This document shows positions 11,721 through 23,000 of a stretch of DNA of 27,728 bases, in pieces. Under the pieces are notes generated by a model, which ran no database searches, had not been told where the DNA came from, and worked only from the letters and a program-made list of their open reading frames with translations. The stretch is from positions 4,497 to 32,224 of the forward strand of contig JAAAIG010000418.1 in NCBI GenBank assembly GCA_015852425.1, written 5' to 3'. Made by a program: the position numbers and the translations under genes. Each line of letters opens with the position of its first letter. The first letter of the stretch is position 1. The stretch is from Gryganskiella cystojenkinii (taxonomy: Eukaryota; Mortierellomycota; Mortierellomycetes; Mortierellales; Mortierellaceae).

Positions 11721-12149
11721 GAAGGATCCGATAATACAAGAGTAGACGACGACGTAAGCGCATATTCTCTGCCTTTTCACACGCCATTGTAATTTTCTGG
11801 CCTCTGGATCCACGGGTTGCTCTGAAGAATCGCTCTTAAATTTGTTGTTAAACGCTATCCTGAAGGAATCAAAGTCACTCCATTCTTCCAAGTTCTCTAT
11901 GAACCAGGTCTTGGTCTCTCCTTGCAAGTAAACGGGGACATTATCGAGCTTGGCTTTGGGACTCCAATTATTGGCTAGCGCGATCTCCTCAAAGTCTTGC
12001 AACCATTTAAGACTGTCACCGTCGGAAGAAAGATCACTTGGGGTTGCGAGTTGGCGCTCTTGATATTGATTACTCTCAATATCGCCCATTTTGAGCACAA
12101 TGGTGGTGCCTTCTTGGGTGTCTTCCTGGTGTAGTGCATGGAAGGCCAT
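11673..12149 (-). pseudogene. Gag-like ORF (retrotransposon gag domain), antisense to the pol relic
   Basis: A 158-aa minus-strand frame starts at an ATG in good context (AAACCATGG). Residues about 41-110 have the Trp/Phe spacing of the retrotransposon gag domain: LKWLQDFEEIALANNWSPKA, then TWFIENLEEW and FDSFRIAFNNKF. After about residue 125 the sequence turns hydrophobic and unrelated, and its last 16 codons overlap the proposed LTR, so the C-terminal zinc-knuckle part is lost. Its orientation is opposite to the adjacent pol relic, so the two are not one colinear element. It is either a fragment of a second element or a retained gag-derived gene. The gag part itself is free of stops. Confidence 0.6.
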
Positions 12150-13120
12150 GGTTTAGGGTCTATGGCCGTTGATGAAGGGAGAAAGGGACGGAGACAGGTG
12201 AAAGGTGACTTGTTGAGGGGGAGAAAGAGATGAGAGACAGGTGGAAGGCGACGGACACAGAGTCCACGATGGAGCGATGGAGATAGACACAGCCCAAGGA
12301 ATGAGAGCAAAAAAATAAGGTTCTGGCAGCACAAAACAAGAAACCGACGATGAGGTCGCATGCATGGGAGCGGGTTTATTGGGAAATGGAGAAGCATGGT
12401 TTTTCATTGCATCCATGGCAGAGGTTATGATTGCTGTTAAAAAAGGGCAGGTGTAGGTTGAAGTGGATTCCTTCGGAGAAGAGAGGGATAGAAAAAGGGA
12501 GGGTAGGAGAACGAGAGGGATGCGGTCGTTGTTGAGGGGCCATGGTTGGCATGACGCAAAGTTGGAATCTCACAATGGAACACAACTCTTTTTTTTTGGG
12601 TGCCACAAAGAGAAACGGGTGAATGGCAGTGCAAACGTGGAAGAAATGTTTCGACTACTCCCTTGGCCGAAGAACACGGAACAGGAAGCTCTCGCCACAA
12701 CAATGAGGGTTTATGTAATGAATAAAAGATCCGAGTTGAATACAGGGTGTTGGCGCATGTGCAATGGTAGTTCCAACCTGAAGGCATTCTCGTGTCAAAA
12801 AATAAAAAATAAAACATGTTTTCTCCTAGATCCTCGTTATGTTTCCCTGGATTTGCCACCAATTACGGAAAGGGAGAGCACTGTCCAAAATACTTTATAA
12901 TAATGGATTTTAATATGAATGGTAGGTAGTTTACAAGTCAGTCTCACGTATGAAAGAAAGAGAGAACAACAGAAGGAAGATAATGAATGCAAACGGAGAA
13001 AGTGAAATGAAGAAATATATACGAATGAAGGATGAAAGTGATGTTTTACACGAGGTACAATAGGGTAAAAAAGAAGAAAGAAAAAAAAAGAAAGGAAAAA
13101 AAAGGTGCAGAGCGACAGAG
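12150..13120. other. intergenic region between the gag-like ORF and the PHD gene
   Basis: No supportable gene. Reading the minus strand toward 12149, the stretch 12450-12150 is pyrimidine-rich and looks like the leader of a host gene. The plus-strand frame at 12463-12900 has no recognisable motif and runs through purine-rich sequence. The last 200 bp (12915-13115) are A/G-rich on the plus strand and should be the 3' UTR of the PHD gene. An ATTAAA on the minus strand (12914-12909) is a weak poly(A) signal candidate. Confidence 0.5.
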
Positions 13121-16100
13121 TTACACAGAGATGTCGCCGTCATCCAGGTCCTGATCCACCGCTGCTGTGGTAGTCGTGCCGCTTTCTGTAGTCTGGACAA
13201 GACTCTCTTCCATCGCTGCTTTCTTGGCCAATAGACGATCATGGAACCCTTCCATCTCCTTGGCGATGTCCAACTCAAAGTGGGGCACCAGGGAATCTTC
13301 TGGTGGTGGTGGCGCTGGACGAGAACTCATACTCGTCTTTGATCGGATCTCTGCCTCGCCCGATGGCTGATGATGTACTCTTTCTTCCGTACGAGTCGCA
13401 CTGAAAAGGGGCGAATGCAGCGGCGTCGGACAAGCAGATGACGGTAACTGGGACGAATCCGTCATAACATCCGGTTGCTTGGTATTACTCGCGCCTCCTA
13501 CTCCTCCGCTGCTGTCAAGTCCGATGCCCAACCCAGCATGACTTGCATCCGACTTTGTCGAACGATGACCAGACCGGGCCATACTGGACGAGGACTCGTT
13601 TTTGTTACGATGTCGTCGGCGACTTGTAGACTGTCCAGATGAACGACTTGACATTGATCTGTCGCCAGTCACAGTCAATGCGCGGCTATAAGAGATAGGC
13701 GCACGCATAAGACCTTCCGGAGATCCAAAGCCCGCCAAGCCCTCCATCGCCATCCCAGCGTGGACACTTGGTGGCGTCTGTGAGTGTGAGAGAGTCGAGA
13801 TCCCGGAAGATCGAGATCGCAAATGCTGTTGTTTGAACTGAGCAAGACTGTGTCGGTCGATATTACTCGAGTCATTCAACTGATGCGAATTATGATGATG
13901 TCCAAAGACAACATCTGAAGCTGACGACGACGATCGGTGCTTTCGAACACCTCCTGACTTTCTGGAATGACGATACGAGTTCTGGTATAAATGTTGTTGT
14001 TGTTGTAGTTGTTGTTGCTGTTGTTGCTGATGCAGTTGATGATTAGCAAGAAGGGTCGCTGGCATGGTCACGTTTCCAAACTTGAGAGCACCTTGGAGAC
14101 CAACATAAGGCGAACTGGGTCGACGACTCTTTCGGAAGGTGCCAATAGGGACACGCTCCCATCGGTGCAAGTCCTTGAGCGCTGACTGTGACATCTCTGC
14201 ATGGTCTTTGACTTCGTCATTGTCGCCGCCACCACCACCATCATCATGACCGCGTTCGGGCGAAGGTGATCGAGATGAAGAACGACCATAGAGAGCCGAG
14301 GTATCCACCAGATCGTCCATCGGCATAAGATCCGAGGCGTACATGACTTCCTTGCCCTTCAAACTGAACTTTCGGGATCGGACTGTCGGCGGCGAGGTAA
14401 TGATTCGTGCAGTAGGATCGACAAAGGGCATCGTTGATTTAGAAAAGTCGTAACTGCCGATCGACGTTCCAAGAGCAGCAAGAGCCTCGTGTAAACTAAC
14501 AGCGCCTGATTCAGAGTGGGTCAACGAGGGAATAGAAGAAGTGGCTGTTGTTGAAGATGGCTCGGTATCCTGTTTAGCGGGAGCAGCGGACAATCGTCGT
14601 CGCTTTCCTTGATTCATGGCAGCCTACAAAATATAAAACAACAATAACTGTAAGTCTATCATTTCGTGCAGAAAAGTCAAGAGAGCATATATAACCTCAT
14701 GCTCCAAAAATCGTTCTATTTTCTTACCTCGCGATTCCTGAGTTCCTCGTTATGTCTCTTGCGGAACTCGCCGCCATGCATTGTCGGTGATGCTTCATCT
14801 GTGGTATCGCCACTCGGTATAACCTCGTCAGCGGTTGCAGAGTTGTCGTTCGGGAGGTCGGTCTGCTGGGTATTGACCTGAACTGGAATCCCGCCAAAAG
14901 CTCGCTGTGCAGCTTCCTTGAACGAACTCGACCCGAGTGTCGCAAGAAGAAGCTGGTTATTAGAGGCAGTACCTGTCGCACCTTCTCTCGACGTGGGCAT
15001 TGCTGTAGCCGTATCAACAGAGTTGAGGTGCCTGTATGTCGGGTTCTTAGGAATTGGCTCGCCATTAAAGTCCAAAATAGCGCCTTTCGAAGTCTCAGTC
15101 ATCATGGAAGACCCGGCGATCGTACTCTCAGCTGTGGTTTGCAAAGTAGGTGAAGACCCGCCAACTGTTCCTGGAGGAGTGGGAGTGTTGGCTGGAGTGG
15201 GAATAGTTGCAGATCCCGTGACTGACGAGTTGGTTGGTGTAAGGGATGCGGGTACTGTCCAAGCCTGAGCCCCTGACGAGGGGGATGTTGACGAGGCAGA
15301 CACTGGTGAGACCGTGTCGGGTCCAGCAGTGTTGTCGTTTGCGGAGGCATCTCCTGAACCTGACTGAGTCGCATTGTCAATGATTCCGTGCTCGACCGTC
15401 GTCGAAGCCAAAAAGGCCTCTGGTTGGGATTGAGCCATACTGTTGGCAATGCTATTGGCAAGAGAGGCCGCCAACTGTTCCGAAACCGCATCCAAGTCGG
15501 GCACGTTCATATCAAACTGCGGCAACAAGCCCGGTGCAGAAAGAACGCCCTGAATGTGATCACCCGTCTGAATATGGAATCCATGATTCCCAAGACCAGC
15601 GCCATCCTGCTGCTGCTGAAGTTGCTGTTGTTGCTGTCGATGAGTTTCTTCGTAGTGCTGCAAAAGTAAAAGTTGCTCCTGCTGCTCAGGGGGGATCATC
15701 AGAAGTGCTAAATCTGCTTGTGATCCTCGCAGTTGTTCAAGGATCTCGGCCTCTGTCAACTCTCCGAAACCATCATCCGAGTATTCGTCCTCGTAAAATT
15801 CGTCCGAGTACTCGTCCTCGTCTCCATCAAACTCATTCTCGTCCCGCTCATGTTCAGATTCGGAGCTATCAAACGGGTTCCGACCAGGATCCGATTCCTC
15901 GTCACTAAAATCCTCGTGCAGACCTTGAGCTTTGGCGAGGAAGTGTCGCTCTTGTTCCTCCAACCGCAGCAGCTCTTCGTCATCGATCAACTCTTCCTCA
16001 CCCTCCACCTCGAATTCGAACTGTTCTGGGTCATCATCTTCCGAGAGATCCTGAGGGTACGGTTCAATGTCCGAGTCGGTTTCGATATCGGAAGATCCAG

Positions 16101-19084
16101 AGCTTTCTGAGCTCACAGAGTTCTCGGACGAATCCGAGTCCACCAAAGACTCATCCTGCTCTTCCATATCAGAGTAATGAAACTCTTTGGGACTGCTGCT
16201 GCTGCTCACTTCATCTTCCTCGTCGCTGCTACTGAAATCGAGACCGTCGTCTGAAAGATCGTCGAGATCCTCGCTTGAAATGTCACTGAGGTCACCACTG
16301 AGCTCGTCACTCAGATCACCATCGCCAAAGATATCATCGTGGCTGACAGCTAACATCGATGGCGCTGCAGTGGCGTCAGACTCGGAGACATCTGGGCCAG
16401 AGTCAGCGTCACTGCCTGAACCGTTCAGGGCCTTGACATCCTGTGCGACCTCTGGGTCATAGGCAATGAACGGGAATTCGGATTCGATGATGATGGTTGA
16501 CGGTGTCTCCGATCGTCCAGACGAATGTTTGTGTGTTGCCGCCTTTCTAGATGCAGCAATCGCGGGCGTGTAGAGCGTCTTCTCATCCTCGCGACTAACG
16601 ACGAGAGCGTCCTTGCGCTTCTTGGGTCTGCCAGGTCCACGCTTCTTTGGTTCTGCCTTAATCTTGAAATTTACTGGTGAACCCTGTTGAGTCGTAGTCG
16701 AAGATGATCCTGGCTGGTTGTTGTCTGTAACTGAATCCGAAGATGGACGGTTGTTGTGGTTGTGGGTATTGATAGATCGCCTCCGTCCAACGGCCATTTC
16801 CTCCTCCTCGTCTTCAAAGTCACTAAGGGAGCTTGACGAGTCTAATGACATGTGACCATCCGCTGGAATGTTTTCGCTCTCGCGATCGTACTTGATGCGG
16901 CGCAATGACGACTCTTCTTTGACAACCATGCCCTCGTCCTCGTCCTCCTCGTCGCTGAGGGCTTCCGATATATCCGAGCTGGAGGTAGAGAGGGTTTGCT
17001 GGTAGAGATGCATCGACGCCTTCCCACCCTTGAGGCTTTTCCCCCGGCTACGTCCTTTGACTGCCTGCATCAGATGGGGAGCTTTGCCAATACCCTTGCC
17101 ACCTCGTCGAAGGATTGATGGTCGGCGTGGAGTTGACATTGGGTTCTTGTACGATGTGAGAAAGGTGTTACTGGCATACGGTTGAGCAGGTTCTGGCACA
17201 GTCTCGTCGTCGCTCATTATCTGGTAGCTCCTTGTTGGTATTGACTCCACGTCCTGCGGTTCCTGAGCTGCCGTGTTGGGTTGGAATGGCACTTTGATTG
17301 CATTAAAGGAGTGAGAATTCTCGACCAACGGTGTGGTTGAGGCAGAAGGTGGTACGGACTGTTGAGCTGTACTTCCTCCGGTGTTGCATGTACACTCGTC
17401 TTCGCAGACCGGACAGACATCTTCCTCATCATCGTCTTCCATGGTCGGTGGCACTATAATGGAATAGTATTAAAGCAGGTTGAACAGTTAGCGCACGTTC
17501 TATAAAAAGTAGGTGATTAAGATCTTATAGTCGTCATTATAGCTCACCTTGATGGAGGCTGGGGATTACTGCAGCAGCAGTATAGGTCGGTACATTGATG
17601 GTAGTCGGATGTGGTTCGTACTGTAGAGACAAAGGTAATAGCTCCTGTTCTTTACGACGAGGAATCTTGCCAGATTGAGCCTTGGGTTTCTTGGGGCTTG
17701 CTTGTTGCACCGACATGGCCGGCATGGATTCGGTGACATGCAAAGGCTGAGGTGAAGACGATGAGTATCTCTGTTCTTTAGGTTTGCCCCCTAATCCTTG
17801 CATTTCGATACGCGGCGAGTCCACGACTGTGACTTGATCATCCTCGATCAGGTCCACAACCACGTTCTCCTGCTTCTCGGATCTCTTTTCTTCAGACTTT
17901 TTGCTGCGAGATTTAACCTTTGGAGGCTTTGTTGGTTCTTGGACTGCGGAACTGACTCCAAGCATCTGGCGGATGCGAAGGCACTGATCGCAATAGTAGT
18001 GGTTGCTTTTCTTGGCATCCTGGGGCTTCATCCCAATACATCGTCCGTGAAACCACTCTAATGACATTGTATCAAACGCTTGTTTAGTACATGTTGAAAG
18101 GACTGCTCTTTTTGCCGTTATAACGCTCTTTTTGTGTTGTCTGTTACCTTCGCAGCGATCGCATGCAATCATAAACTCTACACCGTCGTAAGGTCCTCTG
18201 CAGATACAGTAGACGTCTTTGGATACCGTCTTTGGCCGCCCAACTTTGCGTGCACTTCCAGACTTTGGCTTGGAGTTGCTTGCCTTGGCTGGTTTGTTTG
18301 CTTTTATGCGCTCGACTGATTGCTCTTTTTTACTGTCTGCAGGCGAAGTTACTGGCAACCCCAGGGGTTGTACCTGTAGTTCTTGTTGTTGTTGGTGGTG
18401 GTTGTGAATGGGTACAACAGAGGCGGGAGTGACGGGAATCGAAGGAGAGACGATTTTTTCTGTTTGCGTAAAGTCCTCAAAGTCAATCACGGTAGCACCG
18501 GAAGCGTCGTATTTTCGGGAAGCATGACCAGTCAGGGTTCCCCTGCCTCGGCCTCGGCCGCGACCCCGACTTGGCGTGGATATGCCTCGAGAGGCAATGG
18601 CTGTGGCTGAGGCAGATATGGCAGCCTGCGAGTAGACTGGCTGAGAGGCAGAGAGGGAGATTGGTGCGTTTCCTTGCTGTTGTGGTTGTTGGAGATGATG
18701 ATGGAGAGGCGATGGAACCTGTTGTTGGGCAGACCTTTCCTTTTTTACTTTGGTCTTGGAGGAAGGGTACTTTTTGCTGGCACGAAGATGCTTTGGGGGT
18801 CTCTTTCCATGACCACTGTTGCCGTCGTCATCGAGGTCCGAGGAACTTTGGTCGGTCGAGTCGGCCGAGTCTGAAGAGGAGAAGGAGTTGGCCCGTGCAG
18901 GCCCTGGTTGTTGTTGTTGTTGTATTTGTTGTCGATGAGAAGAAGGAGGGGTGGACTGTTTTGGCTGTAACCGCATCTTGACCTTGACCTTGCGTTGGTC
19001 ATCCTCGGAAGCCGAGGAAGAGTTGTCTGAGGACAAGGACGCGGCATCGGAGAGGTCAGACGATCCCGAGTCAGAACCCAACAT
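13121..19084 (-). CDS. large acidic PHD-finger, AT-hook chromatin-type protein
   Basis: Four minus-strand exons (19084-18148, 18057-17548, 17453-14728, 14623-13121) give 1891 aa. The frame stays open farther upstream, but the first ATG is at 19084, right after a GA/CT microsatellite, so I start there. Order of parts: Ser/Asp-rich N-terminus, an RG run (173-182), then an AT-hook-like KVGRPKTVSK. A complete PHD finger spans about 291-338 with zinc ligands C293, C295, C308, C311, H316, C319, C335 and C338, and the aromatic CDRCEEWFHG core. Next come a CPVCEDECTC cluster (C496, C499, C503, C505), a second AT-hook KRGPGRPKKRK near 755-764, a very acidic Ser/Asp/Glu stretch about 823-1045, and Gln runs near 1089-1098 and 1590-1601. 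The PHD resembles H3K4-methyl readers of the CFP1/Spp1 and KDM7 type. DNA- and histone-tail binding in the nucleus is inferred. No enzymatic domain is visible, and I cannot name an orthologue. Confidence 0.85.
13991..14035 (-). repeat. CAA/CAG glutamine-coding tract
   Basis: An imperfect CAA/CAG run encodes Gln around residues 1590-1601 of the PHD protein. CAA and CAG codons are mixed, so it is not a pure triplet microsatellite. A second, shorter Gln tract is coded near 15605-15645. Confidence 0.75.
18058..18147 (-). other. 90-bp stop-free intron splitting the PHD finger
   Basis: The donor is GAAG|GTAACA and the acceptor CATTAG|AGTGG. Removing it joins CDRCE to EWFHGRC and restores a canonical PHD core. 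The intron length is a multiple of three and has no stop in the gene's frame, so a retained form would still be open. It would add 30 residues between the fourth Cys and the His of the finger. Confidence 0.88.
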
Positions 19085-20089
19085 GCTCTCTCTCACACTC
19101 ACTCTTTGTCTATCTCTCGCTCTCACTCACTCACTCTCTCTCACTTTCTCTACTGGGAACAGTGCAGGGGAGTGAAGGTCGCTGACTGGATAGAGAATGA
19201 AACGGATGTGTAGGTATGTGTATAGACAGAGCAGCAAAATAGAATGAAGGCGCGCGTGAGAACAGAGAATAGGAAGAGAGAGTGAAAGAGACAGGGGTGG
19301 AATGTGTTCAAGGATGTGTGTGCGGCGCAGAAGAGTAGAAAAAAAGGAATGTGGACAAGGAGATTCACTCTGTAATGAATGCGGATTGAGAGAGAGGGGG
19401 AGAAAGAGTTGTGCGTGCGTATGTGTGTGTGTGTGTGTGTGTATATGTCGATGCGTTGTAATGAATGGATTCAAAGAGGAGGAGGCAATCCCTTTGTTCC
19501 CTTTTTTACTTTGCCTTTGGCGAATGCAAAAATAGAGTCCTCTTTCCCTGTTCAAAAAGTCTCTCAAAAAATAGGTCTCGTCTCTGTCTCTTCAATCTTT
19601 TCGAACTTTTTTCTGTGAACAAAAAAAAAAAAGAAACAAATGAAAAACAGTCACACCCCAGGCAAACAAATCCTACTTTTGGTGGCGTAATCGACCTTCA
19701 CTCAAACATCCAGGGCTGTGTCTCGTCCACGGCCTCCTTTGTACAAAATGATTTTCATAGGTTCCTATTCTGACCTCCAATGGTATCCTGTACCTTGGTG
19801 ACAATTTTTTCTTTCCCTACACGCGATATCTTTTTTTTTTCTTGTTCTTCTCGTTTTCTTTACCCCACCTCTGCCTTGCACTGCGTTGCGCTACGGTTTT
19901 TTGTCCTTTACGTTTTTCCCTTGTACATACTCCTCGTTGGCTCTTTTCTTTGTCTGCATGTCATTCTAGCACATCTCCTTTTATCTCTCCTTCCTCTGTA
20001 AATACATCTTCATCTTTTGTAAATATTTTCCATCTTTATCACCCAAAGAAAAAACCCTTTCCCTTTGAACAGAACAAGAACTCATTATC
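19085..20089. promoter_or_regulatory. divergent intergenic region with microsatellites
   Basis: About 1 kb separates the divergent starts of the PHD gene (19084, -) and the His-rich gene (20090, +), so it should hold both promoters. It contains a CT/CA-rich microsatellite beside the PHD start (19085-19150) and a TG repeat. On the side of the His-rich gene there are several T and pyrimidine tracts (for example 19806-19865 and 19930-20035). AT-rich TGTAAATATTTT near 20018 is not a clear TATA box. The frames seen here (for example 19780-20093) are low complexity and unsupported. Confidence 0.55.
19421..19443 (+). repeat. (TG)n dinucleotide microsatellite
   Basis: About eleven uninterrupted TG units lie in the divergent intergenic region and continue into GTATATG. 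No coding context. Confidence 0.9.
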
Positions 20090-23000
20090 ATGAACAGCAA
20101 CACCTACGAAGCCAGAAAAGTTTCCCGAGGATCGTCCCGACCGGACGAGGACTCGGTCATGGATTCCATGGACGGTTTCACCCTTCCTGGCGCCACCGTT
20201 ATGCGAGTCGTCGCTGTTCGCGATGATGGCTCCGAATTTCGTATTGCCGATGACAAGTACGGTGGTGGTTCAAAGCCCCAGCACTTGAACTCGAAAGCCC
20301 CTGTCAAGGCTGTCGCTACCGATGGGACCGAGTTTGCCCTTCCTCTTGGTGAATACCACAGTTTATAACGTGCAACCATCACCTATGAAAAAAAAACAGT
20401 TCATTTCATCAGGATCTAACCATTTACGACTTTTTTTTTTTTTTTTTACAAACAGACAAGGTTGTCGTTCAGGAGATCGTTTCCGGCAGAAAGGACGAGG
20501 AGCCCGTCAACCACTTGCATCAGCACCTTGGCCATCGAGTCCACGTCGGAATCGATCGTCCATCCCTGACCGTCTTTAGCTCCATGGGTGGTCGTCGCAA
20601 CTCGTCCACGACCGTGCTTGAGTTTGGTGGTAGCTCGGATGCCCACGCCAAGGCTCATGCCAACCAGCCCAAGGAATTTGTTTACCGCGACGAGGACTTT
20701 CAGCCTTTGGTCTCATCCCATCCAAAGAAGTCGTACGTTCTTCACAACGCGTAAATTTGTTTCTTGAACATTATGATCGACGCGTGTATTAAAAAGACGG
20801 CTCTTTTATTTCTTTCCTTTTATATCTTTACAGCACCCAATCAGGATCTTGCGCCCAAGGAGTCTCGTAAGTATTATCTGATTGTTCATACATTACACAT
20901 TGAAAACAGATCCCACGGCTAAACTAACAGGTTACTATTGTTGTGCTTCGTACAGTTCCCAGCACGGAAGCCATGGGATCCAGGCTCAAGTCAAACACTT
21001 GGGATCGTCTATGCATGGTGGATCATCATCGCAAGCACAGACCAAAAGGTATTTTTGGTTTTTGGTTTTTGGTTTCTGGTTCTTTATGAAGATGCTTTAG
21101 AGAAATGAGCTCACGCGACCCTCTGATATCGCCTGTCCTGTATAAAAAAAATAGCCATGACTCATCCTCGTTTGGCCTCAACCCGTCGTTCTTTACGCAA
21201 TCGAGATCCCATCACGACAGCTCTCATGGTACCACGGCCAGCGGTCACCATGCTATTGCGTACCCGGACAGTCGAGAGCACTTCAAGATCCCTCATCACC
21301 ACCATGAACACGATCCAACGGACCATCATGACCACCATGGCCATCAATGCGACGATGAGGACTGTAGCGACCATGACTATAGCCACGAACATCACTTGCA
21401 ACATGGAGGCATTTCCCATGGTGCTCATCAGCATCAACACCACCAGCATGCCCCATCGTCGATGAAGCACCAGACTCATGCCAGAGTCCAATATGGCCAT
21501 GGTCACGGGCAAGGACATCACACTTCTGGCATTGCTACTCCTGAGATGCACTTGGATCAGCTCTTCAAGGAACCTAGCAGTCTGCCTTCGAGATCTGGAC
21601 AGCGACTCCACAGTCACCACCTCGATGCCTTCAATGCTCCTGTTCATTTGATCCATGCCGTGCACGAGCAACATCCTAAAGGGTTGTCATCTCAGTCTCG
21701 TGCAAGTGCTTCGCATCAGCCTTCGCGCCGGGAAGATCCCCATGGCCATCACACCCATGCTGTCCCTGATATGAAGGAGCAGCACAAGATCCCTCATCAT
21801 CACCATGACCATGACCCTGCTGACCATCACGATCATCACCGCCACCAGTGTGACGATGAGGATTGTAGTGATCACGAGGAAAGTCACGAGCATTTCCACC
21901 CTGCCCGTTATTCCTCGCACCCTCAGTACTACCAGCCTCCAGTCCATCATCGATATGCTGCCGTGCAAGCGACTCATGCTCATGGAAGGGACCAATCTCC
22001 CGAGCTGAATTTGGGTACCCTGTTCCCGGATACAACCTCCTACGGATCGTCAAAGAAGAGCAGACAGCAGGGCCCTTCTTACCAGCACCACATCGATCCA
22101 TTCAATGCGCCCGCTCATTTGATCCATCTAAGTGGCGCGTATCACCCCCAAGCACTTCATCGCGACCATCACGACTATGACCACGAACAAGAACAAGAAC
22201 ACTTGGGTCGAAGCGTTGGCCACATGGGACACAAGCCGACCCATCAGTTTGATAGATATGTCGGTCCTGAGCATTCAGACCACGGTCCCTATTCGCACCG
22301 CCACGTAGCCATTCATGCAGCAAGGGCAGACGTCCAGCATCACCAGCAACAGTTAAAGCACCAACACGCGCCTGTGCACAAGTCGCATGTCGCTGTTCAT
22401 ACTCATCACTCCCATGCTCGTGAGGAGTCTCCAGAATGGAATCTTGGAACATTGTTCCAGGATACGAGCTCGTCTGGTACTTTCCGAGGAAAGAAGAGCC
22501 AGTCTCAGCAACCGTCTTGGAGCCAACATCGTCACGTTGAAGCTTTTAACGCGCCTGCCCACCTGATCCACCCTGTCGCACATCATATCGGTGCTTCATC
22601 GTCGTCGTCGTCGTATCATCCCAGCCATGGTACATCTCATGCTAAGACTGATGACGAACATAGCTGGTCCGTTGTCACAGGAAAGAAGAGACGATCCTCT
22701 GGAAAAAGTGCAAGTGCTGCTACGCATGTTCCGTCCCATACTTCCTCCCAAGAGCACCAGGGACAAGCTCTCAAGGGTCATGCTCATGCCGCTCCAGCTC
22801 ATAACATCCACAAGATCCTTCACCACCACCGTGATCAGGAGGCCGGAGATCACCACGATCATCATCGTCACCAGTGTGATGATGAGGAGTGCAGCGATCA
22901 CGATGACAGTCACCAGCATCAGTACCAGCACGCCGGGTATGGCTCCCATAGTTCTCACCAACAGCATCACGCGTCGTCGTCGATCAAACACCAAGCCCAT

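Noticed and set aside
12463..12900. 145-aa plus-strand frame between the gag-like ORF and the PHD gene
   Set aside because: No recognisable motif, purine-rich composition, no conserved neighbour signal. It cannot be told from chance.
19085..19126. Upstream extension of the PHD protein to 19126
   Set aside because: The triplet at 19126 is GTG, not ATG, and the extra residues come from a GA/CT microsatellite. The first ATG is at 19084.
20882..21100. Separate 72-aa frame ending in FWFFMKML
   Set aside because: Its middle is exon 4 of the His-rich gene. The ends are read-through of introns 3 and 4; the aromatic tail comes from the GGTTTTT repeats of intron 4.
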